64,000 bases of DNA. Origin: Streptomyces olivaceoviridis. GTDB lineage: Bacteria > Actinomycetota > Actinomycetes > Streptomycetales > Streptomycetaceae. The notes under the pieces are model-generated. The model saw only the letters and a program-made list of their open reading frames with translations. It was not told where the DNA came from and did no database searches. The translations under genes were made by a program, and so were the position numbers. This document shows, piece by piece, positions 26,380 to 34,686 of this stretch (position 1 is its first letter; every line of letters starts with the position of its first letter). The stretch lies in NCBI RefSeq assembly GCF_014650115.1, contig NZ_BMUI01000006.1:124001-188000 (forward strand), given 5' to 3'.

Positions 26380-27705
26380 TCAGCCCTGGTAGGCCTTGGC
26401 CGCGGCGGCTTCGAGCTTCGCCGCCGTGCCCTTCGGGTCCGACGGGTCGCGCAGGAAGTCCTGGAGGAGCTTCCACTCGCCGGTGCCCTTGGTGCCGCCG
26501 AAGGCCGCCGGTGCCTGGTCGGACATGTCGAAGCGGACCGAGTCCCCGGCGCCCACGAGGGACTTGGCGGTGGCGCGGGTGACGTCGTCGCCGTACGCGG
26601 AGAGGTTCAGCTTCTTGTTCGGGGACAGGAAGCCGCCCGCCTGTGCCCACACGGCCGCGGCCTCGGGGGTGGCCAGGTACTCCAGGAGCTTCATGCCGGC
26701 CTTGGCGTTCTTGCCGTCCTTGAGGACGACGGCCGCGTCACCGCCGCTGACGACGGGTGCCGTGCCGGCGCCGACCGCCGGGAAGGGGAAGAAGTCGGCC
26801 TCCTTGCCGATGGCCTTGCCGTACTGGTCGTGGGCGACGCCGGCGACGAAGTCGCCCTCGTAGACCATGCCGGCCTCGGGCTTGGGGCCGAACACCTTCT
26901 CCACCGAGCCGGGGAAGTCGGTGTTCAGGGCCCCGTTGTGGCCGCCGGCGATGAGCTGCTTGTCCTTGAAGAGCTTGCCGAGGGTGGTGAGCGCCTTGAC
27001 GACGGACGCGTCCGTCCACTTCAGCTGGTGCGCGGCGAGGGCGTCGTACTTCTCGGGGCCCGCCTGGGAGAGGTAGATGTTCTCGAACCAGTCGGTGAGG
27101 GTCCAGCCGTCCTGTCCGGCGACCGCGAAGGCGGCGAGGCCGGAGTCGGATACGGTGTGCCCGGCCTTGAGCAGCTCGTCGTACGTCTTCGGCGGCTTGA
27201 CCCCGGCCTGGGCGAGGGCGTCGGGGCTGTACCAGACGGTGGACTTGTGGGCGGCCTTGAAGTAGAGGCCGTAGAGGGTGCCGTCGACGCTGCCGTACTT
27301 CTTCCACACCGGCGCGTAGTCGGCGTCGATGGTCTGCTGGGCGGTCGGCGAGAGCGGCCTGAGCCAGCCCTTCTGCGCGAACTGCTTCAGGACGCCGACC
27401 TGCGGGACCATGACGACGTCGGGCGCGTTGCCGCCCTCGATCTTGCTGCCGACGACCGTGGAGACGTTGTCGCCGGTCGACACGAACTGGGTCTTCGCGC
27501 CGGTCTTCTCGGTGAAGGCGTCCAGCACCTTCTGGAAGTTCTTCTGCTCGCTGCCGGACCAGACACCGGCCACGGTGACGGTCTGGCCGCTGAGCGCCTT
27601 GTCGCCGCCGCCCGCCGAGACGGGGCCGCCGCCGCAGGCGGTGGCGCCGAGGGCGAGGGCGAGGGCGGTGCAGCCGGTGAGCAGGGTCGTGCGTCGTCGC
27701 ATCAT
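26380..27705 (-). CDS. sugar-binding lipoprotein of the ABC importer
   Basis: An extracellular solute-binding protein (family 1). A basic N-terminus (MMRRRTTLL), a hydrophobic stretch and a lipobox-like GATAC with Cys24 show a lipoprotein signal. The mature part has the two-lobe fold of maltose/alpha-glucoside binders, with GSEQKNFQKVLDAFTEKTG, DVVMVPQVGVL and PKTYDELL. ATG 27705 was chosen because AAAGG lies upstream; the frame also has an ATG at 27723 without such a site. It is 31 bases after the alpha-glucosidase gene and 10 bases before MalF. It probably delivers alpha-glucosides to the two permeases. Confidence 0.9.
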   Translation of the reverse strand: MMRRRTTLLTGCTALALALGATACGGGPVSAGGGDKALSGQTVTVAGVWSGSEQKNFQKVLDAFTEKTGAKTQFVSTGDNVSTVVGSKIEGGNAPDVVMVPQVGVLKQFAQKGWLRPLSPTAQQTIDADYAPVWKKYGSVDGTLYGLYFKAAHKSTVWYSPDALAQAGVKPPKTYDELLKAGHTVSDSGLAAFAVAGQDGWTLTDWFENIYLSQAGPEKYDALAAHQLKWTDASVVKALTTLGKLFKDKQLIAGGHNGALNTDFPGSVEKVFGPKPEAGMVYEGDFVAGVAHDQYGKAIGKEADFFPFPAVGAGTAPVVSGGDAAVVLKDGKNAKAGMKLLEYLATPEAAAVWAQAGGFLSPNKKLNLSAYGDDVTRATAKSLVGAGDSVRFDMSDQAPAAFGGTKGTGEWKLLQDFLRDPSDPKGTAAKLEAAAAKAYQG

Positions 27706-27736
27706 CGTTGACGGACCTTTCATCAGGGACGGGGGA

Positions 27737-29347
27737 TCACAGGTCGTTCAGCCACCAGGCCGCCGTGGCGCCGGGCAGGACGCCGGGCGGGCAGGGGCCG
27801 CTGGAGAGCAGGGGGGTGCCGGGGGCCGGCGCGGGGGCGGGGGCCGTACCGAAGTTGACGGCGCAGACCAGGCCGTCGCCGCGGACGAAGGCGAGGACGT
27901 CCGGCGGGGTGTCCAGCCAGCGCAGCGTGCCCTCGCCCAACTGGGGCAGGGACGCGCGCAGTTGGAGACCGTCCCGGTACAGGTGCCAGAAGGATCGGGT
28001 GTCGGCGAGGGCGCGGTCGGTGGCGTACTCGGCGAAGTACGACGGCTGCGGCAGCCAGGGCTTGGCGCCCTCCACGCCGGAGGTGAAGCCGAACGGGGAG
28101 GCCTGTCCGGACCAGGGCAGCGGCACCCGGCAGCCGTCGCGGATGCGGGCGCGGCTGCCGGTGCGCCGGAAGATCGGGTCGGTGAGCACGTCGTCGGGCA
28201 GGTCGACGACCTCGGGCAGGCCCAGTTCCTCGCCCTGGTAGATGTACGCGGCTCCGGGCAGCGCCAGCATCAGCAGCGCGGCGGCGCGGGCGCGGGCGGC
28301 GCCGAGACCGCTGCCCCCGGTGGCCGGTTCTCCGTAGCGGGTGACGGTGCGGACCTGGTCGTGGTTGTTGAGGACCCAGGTGACCGTGGAGCCGGTGCCG
28401 GCGATGTCCTGCATGGCCTCGGAGATGACCTTGCGGAAGGCGTCGGCGTCCCAGGGGGCGCCGAGCAGGTCGAAGAAGAAGGCCTGGTGGAGCTCGTCCG
28501 GGCGGACGTACAGGGCGTGTTCGCGGGCGGTGGGGACGGAGACCTCGCCGACGAGCAGGCGTTCCAGGCCGTCCCGGTCGGCGTACTCCTCGCACAGGGA
28601 GCGCCAGCGGCGCCACACCTCGTGCACCTCGGGCTGGTTCCAGGCGAGCGGGTTGACCGAGTCGCGGGTGCGGGCGTCGGCCTCCGGGTCGTCGGAGTCG
28701 GGCAGTCCGGGGTGCTTGAACAGACCGGCGGCGACGTCGATGCGGAAGCCGTCGACGCCCCGGTCGAGCCAGAACCGCAGGGTCCGGTCGAACTCGTCGG
28801 CGATCTCGGGGTTGCGCCAGTTCCAGTCGGGCTGTTCGGGCGTGAACATGTGCAGGTACCACTGGCCGTCGGGGACCCGGGTCCAGGCGGGGCCGCCGAA
28901 CATGGCGTGCCAGTTGTTGGGCGGCTCGCTGCCGTCGGGGCCGCGGCCGTCGGCGAAGTGGAAGCGGGCGCGGGCCGGGCTGCCGGGCTCGCCGGCCAGG
29001 GCCTCGCGGAACCACGGGTGCTCGCTGGAGCAGTGGTTGGGGACGATGTCGAGCAGCACCTTGATGCCGAGCCGCCGGGCGGCGGCCATCAGCGAGTCGA
29101 ACTCGGCGAGGTCGCCGAAGAGCGGGTCGACGCCGCGGTAGTCGGCCACGTCGTAGCCGTGGTCGTGCTGCGGCGAGGGGTAGAAGGGGCTCAGCCAGAT
29201 CCCGTCGACGCCGAGCTTCTTCAGGTACGGCAGCCCGGCCCGGACGCCGGCCAGATCGCCGATGCCGTCACCGGTGCTGTCCAGGAAGCTGCGGACGTAC
29301 ACCTGGTAGATCACGGCGTCCCGCCACCAGTGATACTTACTCAACAT
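27737..29347 (-). CDS. alpha-glucosidase, GH13 family
   Basis: A 536-residue cytoplasmic glycoside hydrolase (no signal peptide) that should release glucose from imported maltose- or isomaltose-type sugars. The catalytic triad is Asp204 (GFRIDVAAGL), Glu268 (LVGEVSV) and Asp330 (NNHDQVR). DIVPNHCSSEHPWF is the usual region I, and DGIGDLAGV marks the oligo-1,6-glucosidase/alpha-glucosidase subfamily. It starts at ATG 29347, right after a -10-like TAACAT, so it is probably leaderless, and a 16-bp palindrome covers the start. It leads the operon ahead of the binding protein and permeases. Confidence 0.92.
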   Translation of the reverse strand: MLSKYHWWRDAVIYQVYVRSFLDSTGDGIGDLAGVRAGLPYLKKLGVDGIWLSPFYPSPQHDHGYDVADYRGVDPLFGDLAEFDSLMAAARRLGIKVLLDIVPNHCSSEHPWFREALAGEPGSPARARFHFADGRGPDGSEPPNNWHAMFGGPAWTRVPDGQWYLHMFTPEQPDWNWRNPEIADEFDRTLRFWLDRGVDGFRIDVAAGLFKHPGLPDSDDPEADARTRDSVNPLAWNQPEVHEVWRRWRSLCEEYADRDGLERLLVGEVSVPTAREHALYVRPDELHQAFFFDLLGAPWDADAFRKVISEAMQDIAGTGSTVTWVLNNHDQVRTVTRYGEPATGGSGLGAARARAAALLMLALPGAAYIYQGEELGLPEVVDLPDDVLTDPIFRRTGSRARIRDGCRVPLPWSGQASPFGFTSGVEGAKPWLPQPSYFAEYATDRALADTRSFWHLYRDGLQLRASLPQLGEGTLRWLDTPPDVLAFVRGDGLVCAVNFGTAPAPAPAPGTPLLSSGPCPPGVLPGATAAWWLNDL

Positions 29348-29384
29348 GCATGCATGTTAGGTAGGCGTGTCGTGGCGATGTCAA
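29343..29384 (-). promoter_or_regulatory. alpha-glucosidase promoter with palindromic operator
   Basis: On the minus strand: consensus -35 TTGACA (29379-29384), 19-bp spacer, -10 TAACAT (29354-29359), then GCATGC and the ATG. The perfect palindrome AACATGCA-TGCATGTT (29343-29358) covers the -10 and the start codon. A sugar-responsive repressor is likely, but no regulator gene for it lies beside the operon. Confidence 0.6.
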
Positions 29385-29466
29385 CGAAAAGAACAGAGGC
29401 TACCGGGGAGTTGGGGAGGCAAATGCGGACTTACCAGGATACTTGGAAGCCAGTTGAGATGTCCGC

Positions 29467-29483
29467 GTTACTTAACAAGTAAC
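29467..29483. repeat. AT-rich inverted repeat upstream of the alpha-glucosidase promoter
   Basis: GTTACTT-AAC-AAGTAAC, 7-bp arms, about 83 bp upstream of the promoter -35 and 22 bases beyond the stop of the next gene. It stands out in the GC-rich background. It could be an activator site or part of a terminator. The 29385-29504 stretch holds nothing else recognised. Confidence 0.35.
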
Positions 29484-29504
29484 TAGCGGTTGGTCCGCGA
29501 CCGG

Positions 29505-30776
29505 CTAGCGGCTGGCGATGGCGTCGAGTTCGCGCGCCAGCCGGCGCACGGCCTGCCCGGGCGTCTGCCGCCCGGTGAGCGCGTCCTGCACGACCGCCTG
29601 CACGGCCAGGCTCACCTGGTCGTAGTGGGGGCTCTTGGGACGCGGCCGGGCGGTGAGCACGGCGGTGCGCAGGGTCGGCAGATAGGGGAAGCGCCGGATG
29701 AGCGCGGGGTCTTCGTAGAGCCCGGCGCGCACGGGCGGCAGCGCGCCCCGCGTGAGCACCTGGCGCTGCACGGGCGCGCTGGTGAGGTAGGCGATCAGGC
29801 GCGCGGCGGAGTCCGGGTGCCGGGCGTGGGTGTTGACCGCGAGGTTGGAGCCGCCGAGGACGCTCGTCCCCGGACCGTCGGGCCCGGGCAGCGGTACGGC
29901 GCCGATCTTCCCGGCGACCCGGGAACCCGGGGCGGACGCCACGGCGTAGGCGTAGGGCCAGTTGCGCAGGAAGAGCAGTCTGCCGTCCTGGAAGGCCCGT
30001 TTGGACTCCTCCTCCTTGTACGTCAGCGCCTGCCTCGGGATCCAGCCCTCGCGGATGCCGCGGGCGAGGAAGCCGATGCCCTCGCGGGCGGCGGCCGAGT
30101 CGACGGTGACGCGGGTGCCCTCGCCGCCGAGGATGGTGCCGCCCGCCGAGTACACCGCCTCGGCCGCGTTCACGGTCAGGCCCTCGTAGGGCAGGAACTG
30201 GCCCGCGTAGCCGCCGAGTCCGTACTTCGGCGCGATGGTCCTCGCGTCGTGCTCCAGCTCGGCCCAGGTGCGCGGCGGGGACACCCCCTCCTGGTCGAGG
30301 ATGTCCTTGCGGTACAGCAGGAGTCCGGCGTTCGTGACGTACGGGACCGCGTACAGCCGTCCGTCGTAGGTCGCCGTGTCCACGACCGGAGGCAGGAAGC
30401 TGTCCAGCGGGAAGCGGTCGCGGGGCAGCGGGCGGATCCAGCCGGCCGCCGCGAACTCGGAGGTCCAGTCGACGTCGATGTTGAGGACGTCGAACCGGCC
30501 CCGGTCGCCGCCGCGCAGGTCGGTCGTCATCTGCGCGTGCGTCTCGTCGGCGGCGTCCGGCAGCTCGACCAGGGTGACCTTCTCGCCGGGGTGGGTGCGG
30601 TTCCAGCCCTGGAGCAGCGGGCCGAGATAGCCGGTGAGGTCACCGGCGGTGGCCAGCGTGAGCGGGCCTCGGCCGCCTCCCGCGCCCTCGTCGGCGCGGG
30701 CGCCCGAGGCCCCGTAGCCGGCCATGACCACGACGAGAACGAGAAGGCCCCTACCGGCGGCGCGTATCCACCGCAT
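29505..30776 (-). CDS. extracellular solute-binding protein, family 1, without lipobox Cys
   Basis: A 423-residue sugar-type binding protein. ATG 30776 has GGAGG five bases upstream. The signal sequence (RAAGRGLLVLVVVMAG) ends in GYGASGARA where a lipoprotein would have GCG; residue 21 is Tyr (TAC), so it may be secreted by signal peptidase I at ARA-D rather than anchored. The mature part (LTGYLGPLLQGWNRTHPGEKV, DVLNIDVDWTSEFAAAGWI, YVTNAGLLLYRKD) resembles trehalose/maltose binders. No permease genes of its own are adjacent; it may use the pair at 24164-26369. It is divergent from padR. Confidence 0.85.
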   Translation of the reverse strand: MRWIRAAGRGLLVLVVVMAGYGASGARADEGAGGGRGPLTLATAGDLTGYLGPLLQGWNRTHPGEKVTLVELPDAADETHAQMTTDLRGGDRGRFDVLNIDVDWTSEFAAAGWIRPLPRDRFPLDSFLPPVVDTATYDGRLYAVPYVTNAGLLLYRKDILDQEGVSPPRTWAELEHDARTIAPKYGLGGYAGQFLPYEGLTVNAAEAVYSAGGTILGGEGTRVTVDSAAAREGIGFLARGIREGWIPRQALTYKEEESKRAFQDGRLLFLRNWPYAYAVASAPGSRVAGKIGAVPLPGPDGPGTSVLGGSNLAVNTHARHPDSAARLIAYLTSAPVQRQVLTRGALPPVRAGLYEDPALIRRFPYLPTLRTAVLTARPRPKSPHYDQVSLAVQAVVQDALTGRQTPGQAVRRLARELDAIASR

Positions 30777-30835
30777 AGGTTCCTCCCTGTACACCCGGCA
30801 CCACGGGCACCCTCGCCCGGGGACAGAGGCCATGT

Positions 30836-30850
30836 ATACCTGTTAGGTAT
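30836..30850. promoter_or_regulatory. candidate PadR operator
   Basis: Perfect inverted repeat ATACCT-GTT-AGGTAT between the divergent binding-protein gene (start 30776) and padR (start 30901). GATACT at 30856-30861 may be the padR -10. It is a good site for PadR autoregulation and could also affect the divergent gene. Confidence 0.55.
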
Positions 30851-30900
30851 GCGCGATACTAGGGCCTGGAGCACATGAACCAGACAGGAGGACAGCACGA

Positions 30901-31416
30901 GTGCGCCTGCCCCTCCTGGCACTCCTCGCCCGCGGCCCGGCCCACGGCTACGAGCTGAAGCAGGACCTTGAGCAACTGCTGGGCGCCGCGTACCCTCAGC
31001 CGAACGTCGGCCAGATCTACGTCACCCTCGGCCGCCTGGAGAAGTCCGGGCTGATCGAGGGCGAGGACGTCGAGCAGTCCAGCCGACCCAACAAGAAGGT
31101 CTACCACCTCACCGACGCCGGGCGCGAGGCGCTGCACGCCTGGTTCGAGGAGACCGAGGACGAGCCGCGGGTGCGGGACGAGTTCTTCATGAAGCTCGCC
31201 CTCGCCCCGCAGACCGGTCTCGCCGACCAGATCGCCCTCATCAACCGGCAGCGGCGCCAGTACCTCAACACCATGCGCAACCTGTCGAAACTGGCCGCGG
31301 CCGAGAGCCGGGACAACCGAATCGCCCACCTGCTGATCGAGGGCGCGATGCTGCACCTCCAGGCGGACCTCGACTGGCTGGAGCGGTGCCAGGAGGAACT
31401 GGAGGATCTGGAGTGA
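30901..31416 (+). CDS. PadR-family transcriptional regulator
   Basis: A 171-residue regulator. The winged-helix N-domain is clear (LLALLARGPAHGYELKQDL, then VGQIYVTLGRLEKSGLI and KVYHLTDAGREAL), and a coiled-coil C-terminal dimerisation part runs from about 100 to 171. The GTG at 30901 has AGGAGG eight bases upstream; an earlier ATG (30875) is out of frame. GTGA overlap with the ABC ATPase makes a three-gene operon padR-ATPase-FtsX permease. PadR proteins usually repress the efflux genes beside them and release on binding the exported compound. Confidence 0.9.
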   Translation: MRLPLLALLARGPAHGYELKQDLEQLLGAAYPQPNVGQIYVTLGRLEKSGLIEGEDVEQSSRPNKKVYHLTDAGREALHAWFEETEDEPRVRDEFFMKLALAPQTGLADQIALINRQRRQYLNTMRNLSKLAAAESRDNRIAHLLIEGAMLHLQADLDWLERCQEELEDLE

Positions 31417-32165
31417 GTGACGGCCACGCTCCGGTGCTGCGGGCCGAGGGGCTGGTGAAGACCCACTACGGCGAGGGCGCGCCCGCGCACGCCGTGCGCG
31501 GGGTCGACCTCGGCGTGGCGCGCGGCGAGTTCGTCGCGATCACCGGGCCGTCCGGCGCGGGCAAGTCCACGCTGCTGCACCTGCTCGGCGGGCTCCAGCG
31601 GCCGGACGAGGGCAGCGTCTGGCTCGACGGCCGGTGCACGGACTCCTTCAGCGAGGCCCGCTGGGCGGTGGAGCGCAGGAAGGCCATCGGGATCGTGTTC
31701 CAGTTCTTCAACCTGGTCTCGAACCTGTCGGTCGCCGACAACGTGGAGCTGCCCGCGCTGCTGGCCGGGGTCCCGCCGAAGAAGGCCCGCGCCGAACGGG
31801 AGGCGCTGCTCGCCGAGCTGGGTCTGGAGGGCAAGGAGCGCAGCATGCCGGGTGAGCTGTCCGGCGGTGAGCAGCAGCGGGTCGCGCTCGCCCGGGCGCT
31901 GGTCAACCATCCGCCGCTGCTGCTCGCGGACGAGCCGGCCGGCAGCCTGGACAGCAAGGGCACGCGCGAGGTGATGCGGCTGCTGTCCCGCTTCCACGGG
32001 CGCGGCCAGACCATCGTGCTGGTCACGCACGACGCCCGGCTGGCCAGCGCCGCCGACCGCGTGATCAGCTTCTTCGACGGCCGCATCGCCGACGACGCGA
32101 CCCTGGACGGCGCGCCGCCGCCCCGGCGGAGCGGCATCACCGGCGTGCTGGAGCTGAGGGACTGA
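31413..32165 (+). CDS. ABC exporter ATPase (MacB/LolD type)
   Basis: A 250-residue ATPase that pairs with FtsX-type permeases. Walker A is GPSGAGKST (45-53), Q-loop Gln97, signature LSGGEQQR (149-156), Walker B LLLADE (169-174) and LVTHDARLA with the switch His. VFQFFNLVSNLSVADNVELP is typical of the MacB/LolD group. The start is GTG 31413 inside the padR stop overlap. The FtsX gene follows two bases after its stop. The substrate (drug, peptide or lipoprotein) is unknown. Confidence 0.9.
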   Translation: MSDGHAPVLRAEGLVKTHYGEGAPAHAVRGVDLGVARGEFVAITGPSGAGKSTLLHLLGGLQRPDEGSVWLDGRCTDSFSEARWAVERRKAIGIVFQFFNLVSNLSVADNVELPALLAGVPPKKARAEREALLAELGLEGKERSMPGELSGGEQQRVALARALVNHPPLLLADEPAGSLDSKGTREVMRLLSRFHGRGQTIVLVTHDARLASAADRVISFFDGRIADDATLDGAPPPRRSGITGVLELRD

Positions 32166-32167
32166 CC

Positions 32168-34468
32168 GTGCCGGACCTGAGGGACGTGCGGGCCACCCTG
32201 CGCTGGGCCCACTCCGACCTGCGCACCCACCGCGGCGAGGCGCTGTTCCTGGTGCTGGCCACCGCGGGCATCGTCGCCTCGCTGCTGCTCGCCGCCGCCC
32301 TGTTCGGCTACGCCACGAACCCCTGGCAGCGGACCTTCGCCGAGGCGCGCGGCGCCCACGTCTGGCTGCACACCGTGCCGTCCGCCGACGCCCGCGCGCT
32401 GGCCCGGCTGGACGGCGTCACCTCCGTCGCCGGTCCCTACCGCGCCGAGTCCGCCACCGTCGCCGCCCGCGGCACCCGCGCCTCCGTCGAACTGCGCGCC
32501 ACCCCGGAACCGCCCTCCGTCGGCCGGCCCCTGCTCACCGCCGGGCACTGGCTGGACCCGGCCGCGCCGGACGGCGTGGTGCTGGAGAGCAGCCTGGCCC
32601 GCGCCCTGCTGGCCGAGCCCGGCGACACCCTGACGCTGCCCGGCACGGCCCGCACCCTCACCGTCGAGGGCATCGCGGACAGCGCCGAACCCCCGTACCG
32701 CCCCGGCGAGCAGTCCGGTCTGGTGTGGGCGCTGCCGTCCGCCGTGCGGGCCCCGGCCGGCCAGGTCATCGGGCTGCGGCTCGGCGATCCGTCCGACACC
32801 GACTACGCCGTCCAGCGGGCCGTCACCGTGCTGGGCGCCGGCGCGGTCGGCGAGGTCTCCACCTGGCAGCAGGCCCGCGCCGAGGCACAGGGCGACAACC
32901 GGCTGCTCGGCCAGGTGCTCGGGCTGTTCGGTCTGGGCGCCCTCGTCGCCGCCGGGTTCGCGGTGCACGGCGCCATCGCGACCCGCATCCGCGGGCACCT
33001 GCGGGACCTGTCGGTGCTGAAGGCGATCGGCTTCACGCCCGGCCAGGTCGTACGGATCTTCCTGCTCCAGCACCTGGCGTACGCGCTGCTCGGCGCGGTG
33101 GCCGCGGCCACGCTCACCGAGGGGCTGGGCAACCGGGTCCCGGGGCGGCTCGGGGACGCGGTCGGTGTGTGGCAGGGGCTGCAAGGGCACACGCTCGCGC
33201 TGTGTGCGGTGCCGGCGGGCGCGGTGCTGTTCATCGGTCTGACCACGGGGCTCGCGGCCTGGCGGGCGGGGCGGGTGCCACCGGTCCCGGTGCCGCGTCC
33301 GGCCGCGTCGACGGGCGGGCGGCTGAGCGGGGCGGCCCGGCGGGCGCTCGGGCTGCGGCTGCCGGCTTCGCTGGTCCTCGGCTGCCACAAGGCGTTCGCG
33401 GGGCGCGGCCGGTCACTGGCGACCGTGGCCCGGCTCACTCTGCCGCTGCTGCTCATCGTGGTGGCCCTCAGCGCCTGGACCACGATCGACCGTTTGCACA
33501 GCAGCCCCGAGCGGGTGGGCCTGCCGACGGCGCTCACGGTCCGCTCGGACGGCGCCCTGGACGCGTCCGGGGTACGGGCCGTGCTGGCCCGCGACTCCCG
33601 GGTCGCCGCCGCCTACCCCGGCGTCGAGGTGGCCGCGCTGGTCCCCGGCCAGAACGCGACCATCGCCCTGCGCGGCGTCGGCACCCGCGCCGAGCCCTAC
33701 CCCTACGCCCTCGCCGAGGGCCGCGCCGCACGCGGACCGGACGAGGCGGTGGCCGGGCAGGGCCTGCTCGACCTGCTGGACGCGCGGGTCGGCGACTGGG
33801 TGCGGATGACGGTGGGCGACCGGCCGCAGATCCTGCACATCGTGGGCCGCACCCTCGAACCGCGCAACGCGGGCCGGGTCGTCACCACCTCCCTGGACGC
33901 CCTCAGGGAGAACGACCCGGAGCTGTCCCCGGCCTTCTACGAGCTGCGGCTGCGGCCGGGCGCGGACCCGCACCGCGTGGCCGCCGCCCTCGCCTCGGCC
34001 GGCCACGGCCACCTGGAGGTGCATCCCGTGACGAACCCCGCCGACGGGCTGTCCCCGCTGCGCGGTGTCGTCGCCGGGCTGATCGCCGTCCTGGCGCTGA
34101 TCGGGCTGGTGGAACTGCTCACCGCGATCGGCGGCAGCGTCCGCGAGGGCGAGCGGGACGTGCTGGCGCTCCGGGCGATCGGCATGTCGCCACGGCAGAT
34201 CACCGCGTTCACCGTCACGGCGACAAGCTGTACGGCCCTGGTGGCGGTCGTCGCCGGTACGGCGCTGGGGCTGCCGCTGGCCCGCCGGCTGATCGACGCC
34301 CAGGGCGGCTCCAGCGGCATCGGCGCCGGAATCGCCCAGTCCCCCTCCCCCGGCCTGCTGCTCCTGCTGGGCTCGGCCGCCGTTCTGGGGGCGGCGGCCC
34401 TGGCTGCCCTGCCCGCGTCCCGCGCGGCCCGCCGACGCCTCGCGGACACGCTGAGCGCGGTGGCCTGA
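32168..34468 (+). CDS. FtsX-domain ABC transporter permease
   Basis: A 766-residue membrane protein with two FtsX cores. TM1 is at about 25-48 (LFLVLATAGIVASLLLAAALFGY), followed by an external region to about 255. FtsX core 1 spans about 258-385 and core 2 about 640-755. A second external domain at about 440-630 contains PAFYELRLRPGADPHRV. ALRAIGMSPRQITAF and VLKAIGFTPGQVVRIF are the paired coupling loops. The GTG start lies two bases after the ATPase stop. With the PadR gene it forms a typical actinobacterial regulated-export cassette, probably horizontally mobile between strains. Confidence 0.88.
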   Translation: MPDLRDVRATLRWAHSDLRTHRGEALFLVLATAGIVASLLLAAALFGYATNPWQRTFAEARGAHVWLHTVPSADARALARLDGVTSVAGPYRAESATVAARGTRASVELRATPEPPSVGRPLLTAGHWLDPAAPDGVVLESSLARALLAEPGDTLTLPGTARTLTVEGIADSAEPPYRPGEQSGLVWALPSAVRAPAGQVIGLRLGDPSDTDYAVQRAVTVLGAGAVGEVSTWQQARAEAQGDNRLLGQVLGLFGLGALVAAGFAVHGAIATRIRGHLRDLSVLKAIGFTPGQVVRIFLLQHLAYALLGAVAAATLTEGLGNRVPGRLGDAVGVWQGLQGHTLALCAVPAGAVLFIGLTTGLAAWRAGRVPPVPVPRPAASTGGRLSGAARRALGLRLPASLVLGCHKAFAGRGRSLATVARLTLPLLLIVVALSAWTTIDRLHSSPERVGLPTALTVRSDGALDASGVRAVLARDSRVAAAYPGVEVAALVPGQNATIALRGVGTRAEPYPYALAEGRAARGPDEAVAGQGLLDLLDARVGDWVRMTVGDRPQILHIVGRTLEPRNAGRVVTTSLDALRENDPELSPAFYELRLRPGADPHRVAAALASAGHGHLEVHPVTNPADGLSPLRGVVAGLIAVLALIGLVELLTAIGGSVREGERDVLALRAIGMSPRQITAFTVTATSCTALVAVVAGTALGLPLARRLIDAQGGSSGIGAGIAQSPSPGLLLLLGSAAVLGAAALAALPASRAARRRLADTLSAVA

Positions 34469-34686
34469 GCCGGCTCAGGGACGCGAACCGGTCCGGGAGC
34501 CGGCAGGCACCGAGAACGCGTACGTCTTGGATCCCGGCGGTGGGGGCACCGGGGCCCCCGCGGTCCCGCGGCCTGCCCTCCTGCTCGTACGCGTCCTCGG
34601 TGTGGGTCACGACCGTCCGCGCCGGCGTCAGCAGGCAGGCGTCGGTGAGCCCCTCCGCCCCGGACGGGGCCCGCTCCGGCCGCGGA
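34469..34686. other. intergenic stretch between FtsX permease and pgi
   Basis: 218 bases between convergent genes. Hairpins GGGGGC-N6-GCCCCC (34542-34559) and GCCCCG-GA-CGGGGC (34657-34670) may terminate both transcripts. On the minus strand one frame reads VVTHTEDAYEQEG and the next reads SKTYAFSVPAGS then RTGSRP and a stop, which hints at a small broken gene. I cannot confirm it. Confidence 0.3.

Noticed and set aside
31466..33388. Long minus-strand open frame opposite the ABC/FtsX genes (also 32725-36387 on plus, 17344-19437 on minus, 7163-9841 on plus)
   Set aside because: Arg/Gly/Pro/Ala-rich products without start signals or motifs, lying antisense or out of frame to well-supported genes; a product of third-position G/C bias.
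24164..34468. Genomic island with mobile element
   Set aside because: No integrase, transposase, tRNA end or flanking direct repeats found, and base composition is like that of the rest.
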